Source: Hydrogenophaga sp. | Lineage (GTDB): Bacteria > Pseudomonadota > Gammaproteobacteria > Burkholderiales > Burkholderiaceae_C | Length of the DNA: 64,000 bases | Direction: 5' to 3' | Assembly: GCF_011772445.1 (NCBI RefSeq) | Contig: NZ_WVZN01000017.1 | Coordinates: 1-64,000, forward strand | Shown here: piece after piece, positions 7,749-15,468 of the stretch | How positions within the stretch are numbered: position 1 is the first letter of the stretch | How the letters are laid out: each line of letters starts with the position of its first letter | Program-made: the position numbers and the translations under genes | Notes under the pieces: model-generated | Told to the model about the DNA's origin: nothing | Databases searched by the model: none | What the model saw: the letters and a program-made list of their open reading frames with translations, nothing else

Positions 7749-8539
7749 TGGCCCGCGGCATCACCATCAAGTCCGCCGAGGACATCGCGAAGGCGCGGCG
7801 CGCGGGCCAACTGGCCGCCGAGGTGTTGAGCGTCGTCGCGCCCCACGTGAAGCCGGGCGTGAGCACGGAGGCGCTCGACCGCATCTGCCACGAGCACATC
7901 GTGAACGTGCAGCGCGCCGTTCCCGCCAACCTGGGCTACCACGGCTACCCCAAGACCATCCTCACCTCCGTCAACCAGGTGGTGTGCCACGGCATTCCGT
8001 CGCCGGACAAGATCCTGAAGAAGGGCGACATCGTCAACATCGACGTGGCCGTCAACGAGGACGGCTGGTTCGGTGACACCAGCCGCATGTTCTTCGTCGG
8101 CGAGCCGGGCGTGCTGGCGCGGCGCCTGGTGGAGACGACCTACGAAGCCATGTGCGCGGGCATCCGGCAGGTGCGGCCCGGGGCGACGCTGGGCGACATC
8201 GGGCACGCCATCCAGACGGTGGCGCAGCGCGAGCGTTTCAGCGTGGTGCGCGAGTACTGCGGGCACGGCATCGGGCAGGTCTACCACGAGAAGCCGGACG
8301 TGCTGCACTACGGACAGCGCGGCGAAGGGCTCAGGCTGGAGGCGGGGATGGTCTTCACCATCGAGCCCATGCTCAACGCAGGCCTGCGCGACACGCGCAC
8401 CCTGGCCGACGGCTGGACGGTGGTGACCAAAGACCGCTCGCTGTCGGCGCAGTGGGAGCACATGGTGGCGGTGACGGCCGAGGGGTGCGAGGTGTTGACG
8501 CACTGGCCGGACGGGCTGGGGGGTTACGCGCCGGTGTGA
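7748..8539 (+). CDS. map: Type I methionyl aminopeptidase
   Basis: The 263-residue enzyme removes the initiator Met from nascent proteins. The five metal ligands of the family are recognisable: Asp in NIDVAVNEDGW, Asp in FGDTSRMF, His in GHGIGQVYHE, Glu in FTIEPML and Glu near the C-terminus in WEHMVAV. Length matches E. coli Map (264). Housekeeping map genes in this group usually sit by rpsB, so this is probably a second copy. It is coupled by a 1-base overlap to the ParD-like gene, which suggests controlled or conditional expression. Confidence 0.92.
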   Translation: MARGITIKSAEDIAKARRAGQLAAEVLSVVAPHVKPGVSTEALDRICHEHIVNVQRAVPANLGYHGYPKTILTSVNQVVCHGIPSPDKILKKGDIVNIDVAVNEDGWFGDTSRMFFVGEPGVLARRLVETTYEAMCAGIRQVRPGATLGDIGHAIQTVAQRERFSVVREYCGHGIGQVYHEKPDVLHYGQRGEGLRLEAGMVFTIEPMLNAGLRDTRTLADGWTVVTKDRSLSAQWEHMVAVTAEGCEVLTHWPDGLGGYAPV

Positions 8540-8583
8540 TCGTCGGACGGAGGTGAGGCCGAGGCCGCTAAGCTACGCCGCCC

Positions 8584-9804
8584 ATGGACTCCCTCATCGC
8601 CGCCGCCGCCCGCGCGCTCGCCACGGGTGACCCGCTGGCCGCGCTGCAGCGCGTGGCGCTGCGCGAGGACCCGCCCGCACTGGCGCTGCGCGGCATCGCG
8701 ATGGCGCAGCTGGGCGAGTACGCGCGCGCCCGCGAGTTGCTGCGCCGCGCGGGCAAGGGCTTCGGGCCGCACGAGGCGCTGGCGCGCGCGCGCTGTGCGG
8801 TGGCCGAGGCGGAGGTGGCGCTGGCGCTGCGCGAGTTGAGCGGCTCGCCGCGCGCGTTGATGGCCGCCGCGAAGACCCTGGCCGCGCGCGGCGACCAGGC
8901 CAATGCCTGGCAGGCGCACCTGATCGCGGCGCGCTGGCAACTGCTGATGGGCCGGCTCGATCAGGCGGCCGAGCAACTGGAACCCTTGAACGGACAGGCC
9001 CTGCCGCCACTGCTGGCCGCCGTCGCCCACCTCATGTCGGCCGAGCTGGCCTTGCGTTCGCTGCTCACCGGCCCCGCGCGCCAGGCCTTGGTGCGCGCGA
9101 AGCAGGCCGCCGAGCGGGCGGGTGTGCCCGCGTTGCAGGCCGAGGTGGGCGAGGCGCGCGCGGCACTGGAGCGCCCGGCCGCGCGCCGCGTGGGACCGGG
9201 TGGGGAACAGGTGCTGCGCCTGGACGAGGTGGAGGCCTTGCTGGCCTCGCGCGCGCTGGTGGTGGACGCCTGCCGGCGCGGCTTGAGCGCGGGCGCCGCG
9301 TGGCAGTCGCTGGCGGGGCGCCCGGTGCTGTTCACGCTGGCGCTGGCACTGGCCGAGGCCTGGCCCGGCGACGTGGACCGCCAGGCGCTCATCGCGCGCG
9401 CGTTTCGCACCCGACACCCCGACGAGACCCACCGCGCGCGCCTGCGCGTGGAGATCGGCCGCCTGCGCGCGCTGGCCGCCGAGGTGGCGGACATCGAGGC
9501 CACACCGCGTGGCTTCCAGCTCGTGCCGCGCGACGAGCGGCCCGTCATCGTGCTGGCGCCGCCCATCGATGGCGAGCAGGCCGCGCTGCAGGCCCTGCTG
9601 TCGGATGGCGCGGCCTGGTCCACCTCGGCGCTGGCCCTGGCGCTGGGCGCGAGCCAGCGCACCGTGCAACGCGCCCTGGCCGAGCTGCAGGAACAAGGCC
9701 GCGTGCGCGCCATCGGCCAGGCCCGCGCGCGCCGCTGGCTGGCGCCACCGCTGGCGGGATTCACGACGATCTTGTTACTCCCCGCTTCGCTGCCGCTTGA
9801 CTAG
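8584..9804 (+). CDS. Helix-turn-helix regulator-like protein with N-terminal helical repeats
   Basis: The 406-residue protein has an Ala/Leu/Arg-rich N-terminal two-thirds that reads like TPR-type helical hairpins (ALRGIAMAQLGEYARARELL). Around residues 270-320 is a segment resembling an OmpR-type winged helix (LIARAFRTRHPDETHRARLR). Near the C-terminus is a second helix-turn-helix (STSALALALGASQRTVQRAL). The architecture suggests a transcription factor with a protein- or ligand-sensing front part. It starts 44 bp after map and precedes the beta-propeller and DUF899 genes in the same direction, so these are its likely targets. The exact family is not certain. Confidence 0.7.
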   Translation: MDSLIAAAARALATGDPLAALQRVALREDPPALALRGIAMAQLGEYARARELLRRAGKGFGPHEALARARCAVAEAEVALALRELSGSPRALMAAAKTLAARGDQANAWQAHLIAARWQLLMGRLDQAAEQLEPLNGQALPPLLAAVAHLMSAELALRSLLTGPARQALVRAKQAAERAGVPALQAEVGEARAALERPAARRVGPGGEQVLRLDEVEALLASRALVVDACRRGLSAGAAWQSLAGRPVLFTLALALAEAWPGDVDRQALIARAFRTRHPDETHRARLRVEIGRLRALAAEVADIEATPRGFQLVPRDERPVIVLAPPIDGEQAALQALLSDGAAWSTSALALALGASQRTVQRALAELQEQGRVRAIGQARARRWLAPPLAGFTTILLLPASLPLD

Positions 9805-9849
9805 AGTGCACCTCAAGGCGCCGCGTGTGGCGCCCACAAGGAGCACCGG

Positions 9850-10506
9850 ATGAACAGCAAGCCAACGATCCAGACCGCCGAGGTCGTGCGCGAGTACGGC
9901 CCCTTCGACGGCGCCACCAACGTGCACGGCGTGAGCTACGACGGCCGCCATGTGTGGGCCGCCACCGGCCCGCGCCTCGTGGCCTTCGACCCCGCCAGCG
10001 GCGCGACCGTGCGCCGCGTCGAACTGCCCGGCGACGCGGGTACCGCCTTCGACGGCAAGCACCTCTACCAGATCGCCGAGTCGCGCATCGACAGGATCGA
10101 CCCGGCCACGGGGAAGGTGCTCGGCTCCATTCCCGCGCCGGGCAATGGCTACGACTCGGGCCTCACCTGGGCCGAAGGCAGCCTGTGGGTGGGCCAGTAC
10201 CGCGACCGCAAGATCCACCAGATCGACCCCGAGACGGGGGCGATCCGCCGCACCATCGAATCGAACCGCTTCGTCACCGGCGTGACCTGGGTGGACGGCG
10301 AGCTGTGGCACGGCACCTGGGAGGCCGACGAGAGCGAGCTGCGCCGCATCGACCCCGCCAGTGGCGAGGTGCTGCAGCGCCTGCGCATGCCGGCGGGCGA
10401 GGGCGTGAGCGGGCTGGAGTCCGACGGCGCCGACCTCTTCTATTGCGGCGGTGGCGGCAGCGGCAAGGTGCGCGCCGTTCGCCGGCCGAAGTCCCTTCAA
10501 TCCTGA
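9850..10506 (+). CDS. Beta-propeller repeat protein (YncE/Vgb-like)
   Basis: The 218-residue protein is built of repeated ~40-residue blades: GVSYDGRHVWAATGPRLVAFDP, then AFDGKHLYQIAESRIDRIDP, GLTWAEGSLWVGQYRDRKI and GVTWVDGELWHGTW. It resembles the propeller proteins related to glutamine cyclotransferase and Vgb/YncE. It has no signal peptide, so it is probably cytosolic, and no catalytic motif is obvious. AAGGAG precedes the ATG. It stands 14 bp upstream of the DUF899 gene and is probably co-transcribed with it and with the regulator before it. Confidence 0.72.
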   Translation: MNSKPTIQTAEVVREYGPFDGATNVHGVSYDGRHVWAATGPRLVAFDPASGATVRRVELPGDAGTAFDGKHLYQIAESRIDRIDPATGKVLGSIPAPGNGYDSGLTWAEGSLWVGQYRDRKIHQIDPETGAIRRTIESNRFVTGVTWVDGELWHGTWEADESELRRIDPASGEVLQRLRMPAGEGVSGLESDGADLFYCGGGGSGKVRAVRRPKSLQS

Positions 10507-10520
10507 AACAGGCGCTTCAC

Positions 10521-11288
10521 ATGAACCCGACCACCACCATCACCCCCACCGTTACCGACCGCGAACAATGGCTCGAGCAGCGCCTGGCGCTGCTGGAGCG
10601 CGAGAAGGCGTTGAGCCGTTTGAGCGACGAGCTCACCGAGGCGCGCCGCGCGCTGCCCTGGGTGCGCATGGACAAGCGCTACGTGTTCGACACGCCCCAC
10701 GGCCCGCGCGCACTCGCCGATCTGTTCGAGGGCCGCAGCCAGTTGCTGGTGCAGCACTTCATGTTGGGCCCGGGCTGGGCGCAGGGCTGCCGCAGCTGCT
10801 CGTACATGGCCGACCACACCGAGGGCATGCTGCCCCACCTGGCCGCGCGCGACGTGGCCTTCGTGGCGGTCTCGCGCGCGCCGCTGGAGGAGATCGAGCG
10901 CTTCCGCCAGCGCATGGGCTGGCACTTCCGCTGGGTGTCCTCGAACGGCAGCGACTTCAACCGCGACTTCGGCGTGAGCTTCACGCCGGCCGAGGTGGCC
11001 GCGCAGTCCATGCACTACAACTACGCGCAACGGCCCTATGCCAACGACGAGATGCCCGGCGTGAGCGTGTTCGCGAAAAACGGCGCGGGCGAGGTGTTCC
11101 ACACCTATTCGACCTACGGGCGCGGCGTGGAAGTGATGATGGGCACCTACCGGATGCTGGACCTCACCCCGGGCGGGCGCCGCGAGGAGGGGCTGGACGA
11201 CACCATGAGCTGGGTGCGGCACCACGACCGGTACGAGGCCGCTGCGGTGGTGAAAGGAGCTTCGTCGTGCTGCGGCTCGCACGCCTGA
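10521..11288 (+). CDS. DUF899 family thioredoxin-like protein
   Basis: The 255-residue protein matches the DUF899 family, which has a thioredoxin-like fold. Recognisable segments are LPWVRMDKRYVF, the Cys-bearing GWAQGCRSCSYMADH, and VAVSRAPLEEIERFRQRMGW. The C-terminus adds SSCCGSHA. Biochemical function is unknown for the family; a redox role is plausible from the fold and the Cys pair. The start is the ATG at 10521, inside a longer open frame that is a shadow of the propeller gene. A small ORF with its own ribosome site overlaps the 3' end. Confidence 0.85.
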   Translation: MNPTTTITPTVTDREQWLEQRLALLEREKALSRLSDELTEARRALPWVRMDKRYVFDTPHGPRALADLFEGRSQLLVQHFMLGPGWAQGCRSCSYMADHTEGMLPHLAARDVAFVAVSRAPLEEIERFRQRMGWHFRWVSSNGSDFNRDFGVSFTPAEVAAQSMHYNYAQRPYANDEMPGVSVFAKNGAGEVFHTYSTYGRGVEVMMGTYRMLDLTPGGRREEGLDDTMSWVRHHDRYEAAAVVKGASSCCGSHA

Positions 11289-11374
11289 CGGTGCTGCTGG
11301 TGCTGGCGCACCTGGGCTGCGCCAGCCAGGCCCTGGTGCCCGCCTTGCTGCCGCTGTGCCTGGGCGTGGTCTGA
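11267..11374 (+). CDS. Candidate 35-residue hydrophobic peptide
   Basis: A GTG start 6 bases after AAAGGAGC opens a 35-codon frame, reading LRLARLTVLLVLAHLGCASQ and then a short Leu/Pro-rich end. The single hydrophobic segment suggests a membrane peptide; Leu-Gly-Cys is lipobox-like. The start lies inside the end of the DUF899 gene in another frame, so coupling is likely. It is too short for the ORF track from this start. It could be chance, but the ribosome site is strong. Confidence 0.4.
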   Translation: MLRLARLTVLLVLAHLGCASQALVPALLPLCLGVV

Positions 11375-11476
11375 ACCCAAGGCGCAGGCCGTGGGCGGGA
11401 ACGCCGTTTGCAGGCAGGGGCCTCGCCCCTGATCGGCTGGCCGGTGCGGCTTGCGGGCGGTGAAGGAGAGCCAAGC

Positions 11477-11692
11477 ATGCAGCAGCGAAACGACCCGAAG
11501 GCCAAGGAAGAGGGGCGGCCCGCAGGCCCCGCCCGCGAGCCGCTCAGCGACGAGGCGCGTCGCCTGCGCCAACAGTCGCGAGACGCCCTGGACAACGTGC
11601 GCGAAGGGCTCGAGCGCCCGATCGACGATTCGCCTGACCGGCCTGCGCCGGATCGGGTGAGGGCGCCCCGCAAGGGCCCGGGCACGGGTTGA
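11477..11692 (+). CDS. Small hydrophilic hypothetical protein
   Basis: From the ATG after GAAGGAGAGCCAAGC the frame encodes 71 residues, rich in Arg, Asp, Glu and Pro, with a likely helical centre (EARRLRQQSRDALDNVREGL) and disordered ends. No family is recognised. The longer 94-residue frame in the ORF track starts without a ribosome site. The gene converges on the small Cys-rich gene with 3 bp between the stops. Confidence 0.55.
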   Translation: MQQRNDPKAKEEGRPAGPAREPLSDEARRLRQQSRDALDNVREGLERPIDDSPDRPAPDRVRAPRKGPGTG

Positions 11693-11695
11693 TTC

Positions 11696-11929
11696 TCAGG
11701 CCCGGTCCTGCAGCTCGGTCACGCCCGATTCGCGCGCGCAGTGGGCGCAGCAGAAGATGCGCTCACCGTCCTGCACACCGTGGCCGATGATGCGGCACTG
11801 GCAATGGGCGCAGGTGGGCGCGCAGGCGTGGATGGCGCACTCGAAGCTGTCGACCGTGACGGTCTTGTCCTGCGTGACGATCTGGAAGGAGCGGTCGTAG
11901 TTGTTGCCGCAAACGTCGCATCGGGCCAT
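11696..11929 (-). CDS. Small Cys-rich zinc-binding protein (metallothionein-like)
   Basis: The 77-residue protein has an N-terminal CDVCG pair, then FECAIHACAPTCAHCQCR and a C-terminal GERIFCCAHCARE. It holds ten Cys and several His, and the last block resembles the YCCAACA segment of bacterial SmtA-type metallothioneins. A role in binding zinc or a similar metal is therefore likely. AGGAGAACCCC just before the ATG is a strong ribosome site. It could alternatively be described as a small zinc-ribbon protein; function is not known. Confidence 0.7.
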   Translation of the reverse strand: MARCDVCGNNYDRSFQIVTQDKTVTVDSFECAIHACAPTCAHCQCRIIGHGVQDGERIFCCAHCARESGVTELQDRA

Positions 11930-12005
11930 GGGGTTCTCCTGAAGGGGTGGTCGATCGCCGCCGCGGCAATCGACATACCCATCACCGGCGCGGGCGCCGG
12001 CCGAT

Positions 12006-12563
12006 TCAGGAGGACTTGTGCGCCGCCACGAACTCTGCGAAGGCCTTCATGTACTTGCGCAGGAATTCCTCGGTGCTGGCGTCGGTGCAGGCGCCGTCCT
12101 CGGTGAACAGGCCCTTCTTGAACTGCAGGTAGACCTCGGGCTGCAGCAATTGCGGCATGTCCAGGTAGTTGAGCACGCCGCGCAGGTGCGCCTGGCCCAG
12201 CGCGGTGCCAATGGCGCCCACGGAGGCCCCGACCACGCCCGCCGGCTTGCGCGCGAAGGCGCTCTTGCCGTAGGGCCGCGAGCCCCAATCGATGGCGTTC
12301 TTGAGCACGCCCGGGATGGAGCGGTTGTACTCGGGCGTGACGAAGAGCAGGGCGTCGGCGTCGGCGATGGCCTGCTTGAAGGCCGTCGCGGCGGGCGGAA
12401 AGTTCGCGTCCAGGTCGTAGTTGTAGAAGGGAAGGTCCTTGATGGGGATTTCGGTCAGGGTGAGCTCGGCCGGTGCGAGCTTGACCAGGGCCTTGCTGAG
12501 CTGGCGGTTGATGGAAGCGCTGGCGATGCTGCCGATGATGATGCCGACCTTGTGCTGGGCCAT
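12006..12563 (-). CDS. NADPH-dependent FMN reductase
   Basis: The 185-residue flavoprotein matches the NAD(P)H-dependent FMN reductase family (flavodoxin-like fold). It shows IIIGSIASASINRQL for the phosphate loop, FVTPEYNRSIPGVLKNAIDW, the hallmark of the family, and GVVGASVGAIG. It reduces FMN or quinone-like electrophiles with NAD(P)H in the cytosol. AGGAGA precedes the chosen ATG; the 217-residue frame runs further upstream without support. No operon partner is evident on this strand. Confidence 0.88.
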   Translation of the reverse strand: MAQHKVGIIIGSIASASINRQLSKALVKLAPAELTLTEIPIKDLPFYNYDLDANFPPAATAFKQAIADADALLFVTPEYNRSIPGVLKNAIDWGSRPYGKSAFARKPAGVVGASVGAIGTALGQAHLRGVLNYLDMPQLLQPEVYLQFKKGLFTEDGACTDASTEEFLRKYMKAFAEFVAAHKSS

Positions 12564-12751
12564 TGGGTTTCTCCTGTGGTTTGCCGGGACGGGCCATTGT
12601 TGGCCGATGGACAAACCCGACCGGACGATGGGGGCACGACGCGTGCCCGATCCCCTCATCCGCGTGGGGCCGCCGTGTCGTCGCAGCGATGCTTCTTGCT
12701 CGCAGTCGTCCTACACTGGCCGCTCCGTCCGCGACCTGCCGAGGCTCACCC

Positions 12752-12862
12752 ATGCTCCAACTGCGCCCCAACGGCGAGTGCTGCAACATCGTCCTGCCGC
12801 CCGATGCCCGCAACGCCCGCATCTGCTCTTTCAAGCCGCAGGGCTGCGCGGCGTCGGCCTGA
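12752..12862 (+). pseudogene. Truncated DUF1272 gene remnant
   Basis: The 36-codon frame MLQLRPNGECCNIVLPPDARNARICSF matches the first half of DUF1272 proteins, small cytosolic Cys-rich zinc-type proteins of about 60-80 residues. One N-terminal Cys is replaced by Gly (RPNGECC), and the second Cys cluster is lost: the frame ends SFKPQGCAASA and stops. No other frame continues the family sequence. It is probably a decayed gene whose 3' part was deleted next to the VOC gene, which starts 11 bp later. Confidence 0.6.
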
Positions 12863-12873
12863 ACAGGGGCGCC

Positions 12874-13269
12874 ATGTTCTCCCACATCCACGTCGGCGTC
12901 AGCGACTTCGACCGTGCGCTGGCGTTCTACCGCCGACTCATGCCCGTGCTCGGCATCCGCGAACGCTTCTGCGAGCCCGAGCGTCCCTGGGCGGGCTGGC
13001 AGTCCGAGCCGGGGCCACGCCCGCTGTTCCTCATTGGCCGGCCACACGACGCGCAAGCCCACGCCGTTGGCAATGGGCAGATGGCGGCCTTCCTGGCCGA
13101 CAGTCGCGACACCGTGGACCGTGCGCACGCCGTGGCGCTGGCCAGTGGCGGCCGCTGCGAAGGCCCGCCGGGCCCGCGCCCCGAGTACCACGCCCACTAC
13201 TATGGCGCCTACTTCCGCGACACGGAGGGCAACAAGCTCTGCGTGGTCTGCCATCAAGCACCCGCTTGA
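12874..13269 (+). CDS. VOC family (glyoxalase-like) protein
   Basis: The 131-residue protein has the vicinal-oxygen-chelate beta-alpha-beta fold pattern: MFSHIHVGVSDFDRALAFY at the N-terminus, with the His ligand, and YYGAYFRDTEGNKLCVVCH at the end, where the usual Glu-type ligand position is in the DTEGN stretch. Family members act in glutathione- or ring-cleavage-type chemistry; the substrate here is unknown. CAGGGGC is a reasonable ribosome site. The gene follows the DUF1272 remnant and precedes a LysE exporter by 24 bp. Confidence 0.82.
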   Translation: MFSHIHVGVSDFDRALAFYRRLMPVLGIRERFCEPERPWAGWQSEPGPRPLFLIGRPHDAQAHAVGNGQMAAFLADSRDTVDRAHAVALASGGRCEGPPGPRPEYHAHYYGAYFRDTEGNKLCVVCHQAPA

Positions 13270-13293
13270 ACGCCGCCCCTCAAGGAGACACCC

Positions 13294-13959
13294 ATGCCCG
13301 ACTTCCTTCCCCCCTGGCCGCTGCTGCTGGCCTTCGTCGCCGCCGCGCTGGTGCTGGCCATCACGCCGGGCCCTGCCGTGCTCTACATCGTCACCCGCAC
13401 GCTGTCCCAAGGCCGCACCGCCGGGCTGGCCTCGGTGGCCGGCGTGGCGCTGGGCAACCTGATGAACGCGGCGGTGGCCTCGCTGGGGCTGGCGGTGGTG
13501 CTGCTGGCGTCGGAGCTGGCGTTCGCGCTGATCCGTTACGCGGGCGCGGCTTACCTGGTGTGGCTGGGTGTGCAGGCGCTGCGCGCGCCACGCGCCAGCG
13601 CCACGCCGGACGCGCCCACCGCCGTGGCGGCGTGGCGCGTGTTCCGCGAGGGCGCGGTCGTGGCGCTGCTCAACCCCAAGACCACGCTGTTCTTTGCGGC
13701 CTTCCTGCCGCAGTTCATCGACCCGGCGCGCGGTGCGACCGCGCAGGCGCTGAGCCTGAGCGCGCTGTTCGTGGGCATCGCCGCCTGCAGCGACATCGCC
13801 TACGTGCTGCTGTCGCGCGCCGTGGCGCGCCGCTGGCGGCCGGGCCGCGCGGGCGTGCGCTGGGGGCGCTACGCCACGGCGGGGATCTATTTCAGCCTGG
13901 GCGCCCTGGCGGCGTGGACACCATCGTCGACGTCGAAGGCACCGCGGGTTTCACCGTGA
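13294..13959 (+). CDS. LysE/RhtB family amino acid exporter
   Basis: The 221-residue membrane protein has the LysE signature ITPGPAVLYIVTRTLSQGR near the N-terminus, about six hydrophobic segments, and LLNPKTTLFFAAFLPQF in the middle, as in RhtB-type exporters. It would export amino acids or related metabolites across the inner membrane. AAGGAGA lies six bases before the ATG. The last ~12 residues are hydrophilic and unlike the family, a harmless extension. The VOC gene upstream may share its transcript. Confidence 0.87.
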   Translation: MPDFLPPWPLLLAFVAAALVLAITPGPAVLYIVTRTLSQGRTAGLASVAGVALGNLMNAAVASLGLAVVLLASELAFALIRYAGAAYLVWLGVQALRAPRASATPDAPTAVAAWRVFREGAVVALLNPKTTLFFAAFLPQFIDPARGATAQALSLSALFVGIAACSDIAYVLLSRAVARRWRPGRAGVRWGRYATAGIYFSLGALAAWTPSSTSKAPRVSP

Positions 13960-14030
13960 CACCTGGGGGAGGGCGCACGCATGAGACCCCCTTGGGCGGT
14001 CGGTCGACGTGAGCCCGGCAGCCGCACGCC

Positions 14031-14396
14031 TCAGCCCAGCGTCTTGAGCCCCAGCCAGGTGAGCAGCAGCGAACCGAGCAAGTGCAATGAGGCCACGCCC
14101 AGCGCCAGCGCCAGCCGCCCCTGCTGCAGCAGCGTGATCACCTCGACGGAGAAGGTGGAGAAGGTGGTGAGCGCGCCCAGCAGGCCGGTGACGATGGCCA
14201 GGCGCCACACCGGGTCGAGGTGCGGGTTGGCGTGGAACAACGCCACGGCCAGGCCGATGGCGTAGGCGCCGACCCAGTTGGCCGCCAGCGTGCCCCAGGG
14301 CAGCAGGCTGTGCGGCTGGCTCAGCCACAGGCCCAGGCGCCAGCGCAGCAGCGCGCCGACGCAGGCACCCAGGCAGATGGCGAGCACCGAGGCCAT
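14031..14396 (-). CDS. crcB: Fluoride channel FluC/CrcB
   Basis: The 121-residue, four-helix protein matches the Fluc dual-topology fluoride exporter. The family motif [10 protein letters not shown] is present (residues ~75-84), with the N-terminal [10 protein letters not shown] and the Asn of LAANWVGAY that lines the pore. It removes fluoride from the cytosol. It starts 2 bp after the rdgC stop and is probably co-transcribed with it. No fluoride riboswitch is visible upstream. Confidence 0.92.
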   Translation of the reverse strand: MASVLAICLGACVGALLRWRLGLWLSQPHSLLPWGTLAANWVGAYAIGLAVALFHANPHLDPVWRLAIVTGLLGALTTFSTFSVEVITLLQQGRLALALGVASLHLLGSLLLTWLGLKTLG

Positions 14397-14398
14397 GC

Positions 14399-15391
14399 TC
14401 AGAACGGCGCGCCGTCGCCGGCGCTGGCCGCAGCGGTGTCAGGCGCCGGGGTGGCACCGGCCGGTGCGGGCTCGTGGCCGGGCACCTGGCCCGGCTGCAG
14501 TTCGCCACCCAGCGCGGCGATCAGGGCGTCGAGCACGCCGCGCAGTTCGCCGGTGCCGATGGCGACGTTGCTGTCGAAGGTTTCCTCGTCGTTCGCCGCG
14601 CGGTCTTCGAACACGCCTTCCAGGAAGTTGATCTTCTTGAGGGCCATGCTCTCGGTGAGCGTGAAGCCGACGCGGCCCTCCCAGTTGAGCGCCAGGCGCA
14701 CCGGCAGCTTGCCTTCGGCGATGTGGCGGCGCACCTCGTCGTTGAAGAGGTGGTGGCGGGTGAACTTCACCACCGACTTCTCTTCGTCGCTGGAGCGCAG
14801 CTCGCAGTCGCGCTCCACGGCCAGGCCTTCGGGCCATTCTTCGGCGTCGGTGACGCTGAGCCATCGGGTCATGGCGGCCTGGGGCGTCACCTGGGTGTTG
14901 AAGAGTGTGATGACCAGGCCGTCGAAGGCGCGCACCAGCGCGGTGATGAGGTCGTCGACCTTGCCCTGGCTGCTGGCGTCGGTGGCGAGCCAGCCGCGCT
15001 CGGGGTCGATCCAGACCCACAGGCTCTGCTGGCGCGCGAAGGCCTGGGGCAAGAGCGAGAGCAGGGCGTCCTCGCGCAGGGCCTTGGTTTCCTTCTTGCC
15101 GGGCTTGCGGCCGGTGGTGGCCTCGATGTGGTCAGCCGCTTCCTGCGCCTTGCGGCGCACCACGGCGCCGGGAACGGACTTGGTTTCGATCTGCAGTTTG
15201 AGGATGCGCTGGCCGGCGATGGCTTCCACCAGCGGGCCGTGGGCTTCGCCGCGCGGCTCCACCCAGCCGACGGATTTGTCCTGCGTGGCGGGGCAGGGCA
15301 CGAAGCGCGCGCTGTCGAGGGCCTTCTCCATCGCATCGAGACTGGGCGCCCAGCCGGGGCCGATGCGGTAGAGCGTGAGGTTCTTGAACAC
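14399..15391 (-). CDS. rdgC: Recombination-associated protein RdgC
   Basis: The 330-residue protein matches RdgC, a ring-shaped DNA-binding protein that limits RecA-driven recombination. Recognisable parts are [10 protein letters not shown] at the start, [10 protein letters not shown], and a C-terminal segment [13 protein letters not shown] start at GTG 15391 because GGAGA lies upstream and homologues begin at this FKNL position; the ATG at 15415 would add eight residues and run into the terminator stem. The C-terminus has an Ala/Pro-rich tail. It is followed by crcB after 2 bp. Confidence 0.92.
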   Translation of the reverse strand: MFKNLTLYRIGPGWAPSLDAMEKALDSARFVPCPATQDKSVGWVEPRGEAHGPLVEAIAGQRILKLQIETKSVPGAVVRRKAQEAADHIEATTGRKPGKKETKALREDALLSLLPQAFARQQSLWVWIDPERGWLATDASSQGKVDDLITALVRAFDGLVITLFNTQVTPQAAMTRWLSVTDAEEWPEGLAVERDCELRSSDEEKSVVKFTRHHLFNDEVRRHIAEGKLPVRLALNWEGRVGFTLTESMALKKINFLEGVFEDRAANDEETFDSNVAIGTGELRGVLDALIAALGGELQPGQVPGHEPAPAGATPAPDTAAASAGDGAPF

Positions 15392-15407
15392 GAAAAGGGG
15401 TCTCCGG

Positions 15408-15443
15408 AAAAACAAACCCCGCTCGCGGGAAACGCGGGCGGGG
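15408..15443 (-). terminator. Rho-independent terminator after the left TRAP operon
   Basis: On the minus strand a GC stem CCCCGCCCGCG / CGCGAGCGGGG, with one mismatch and a short TTTCC-type loop, is followed by GTTTGTTTTT. It lies 25 bp after the dctM stop and just before rdgC, so it should end the TRAP transcript. Confidence 0.75.
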
Positions 15444-15468
15444 TGGGCATCTTAGTGGCTTCGCGTAC

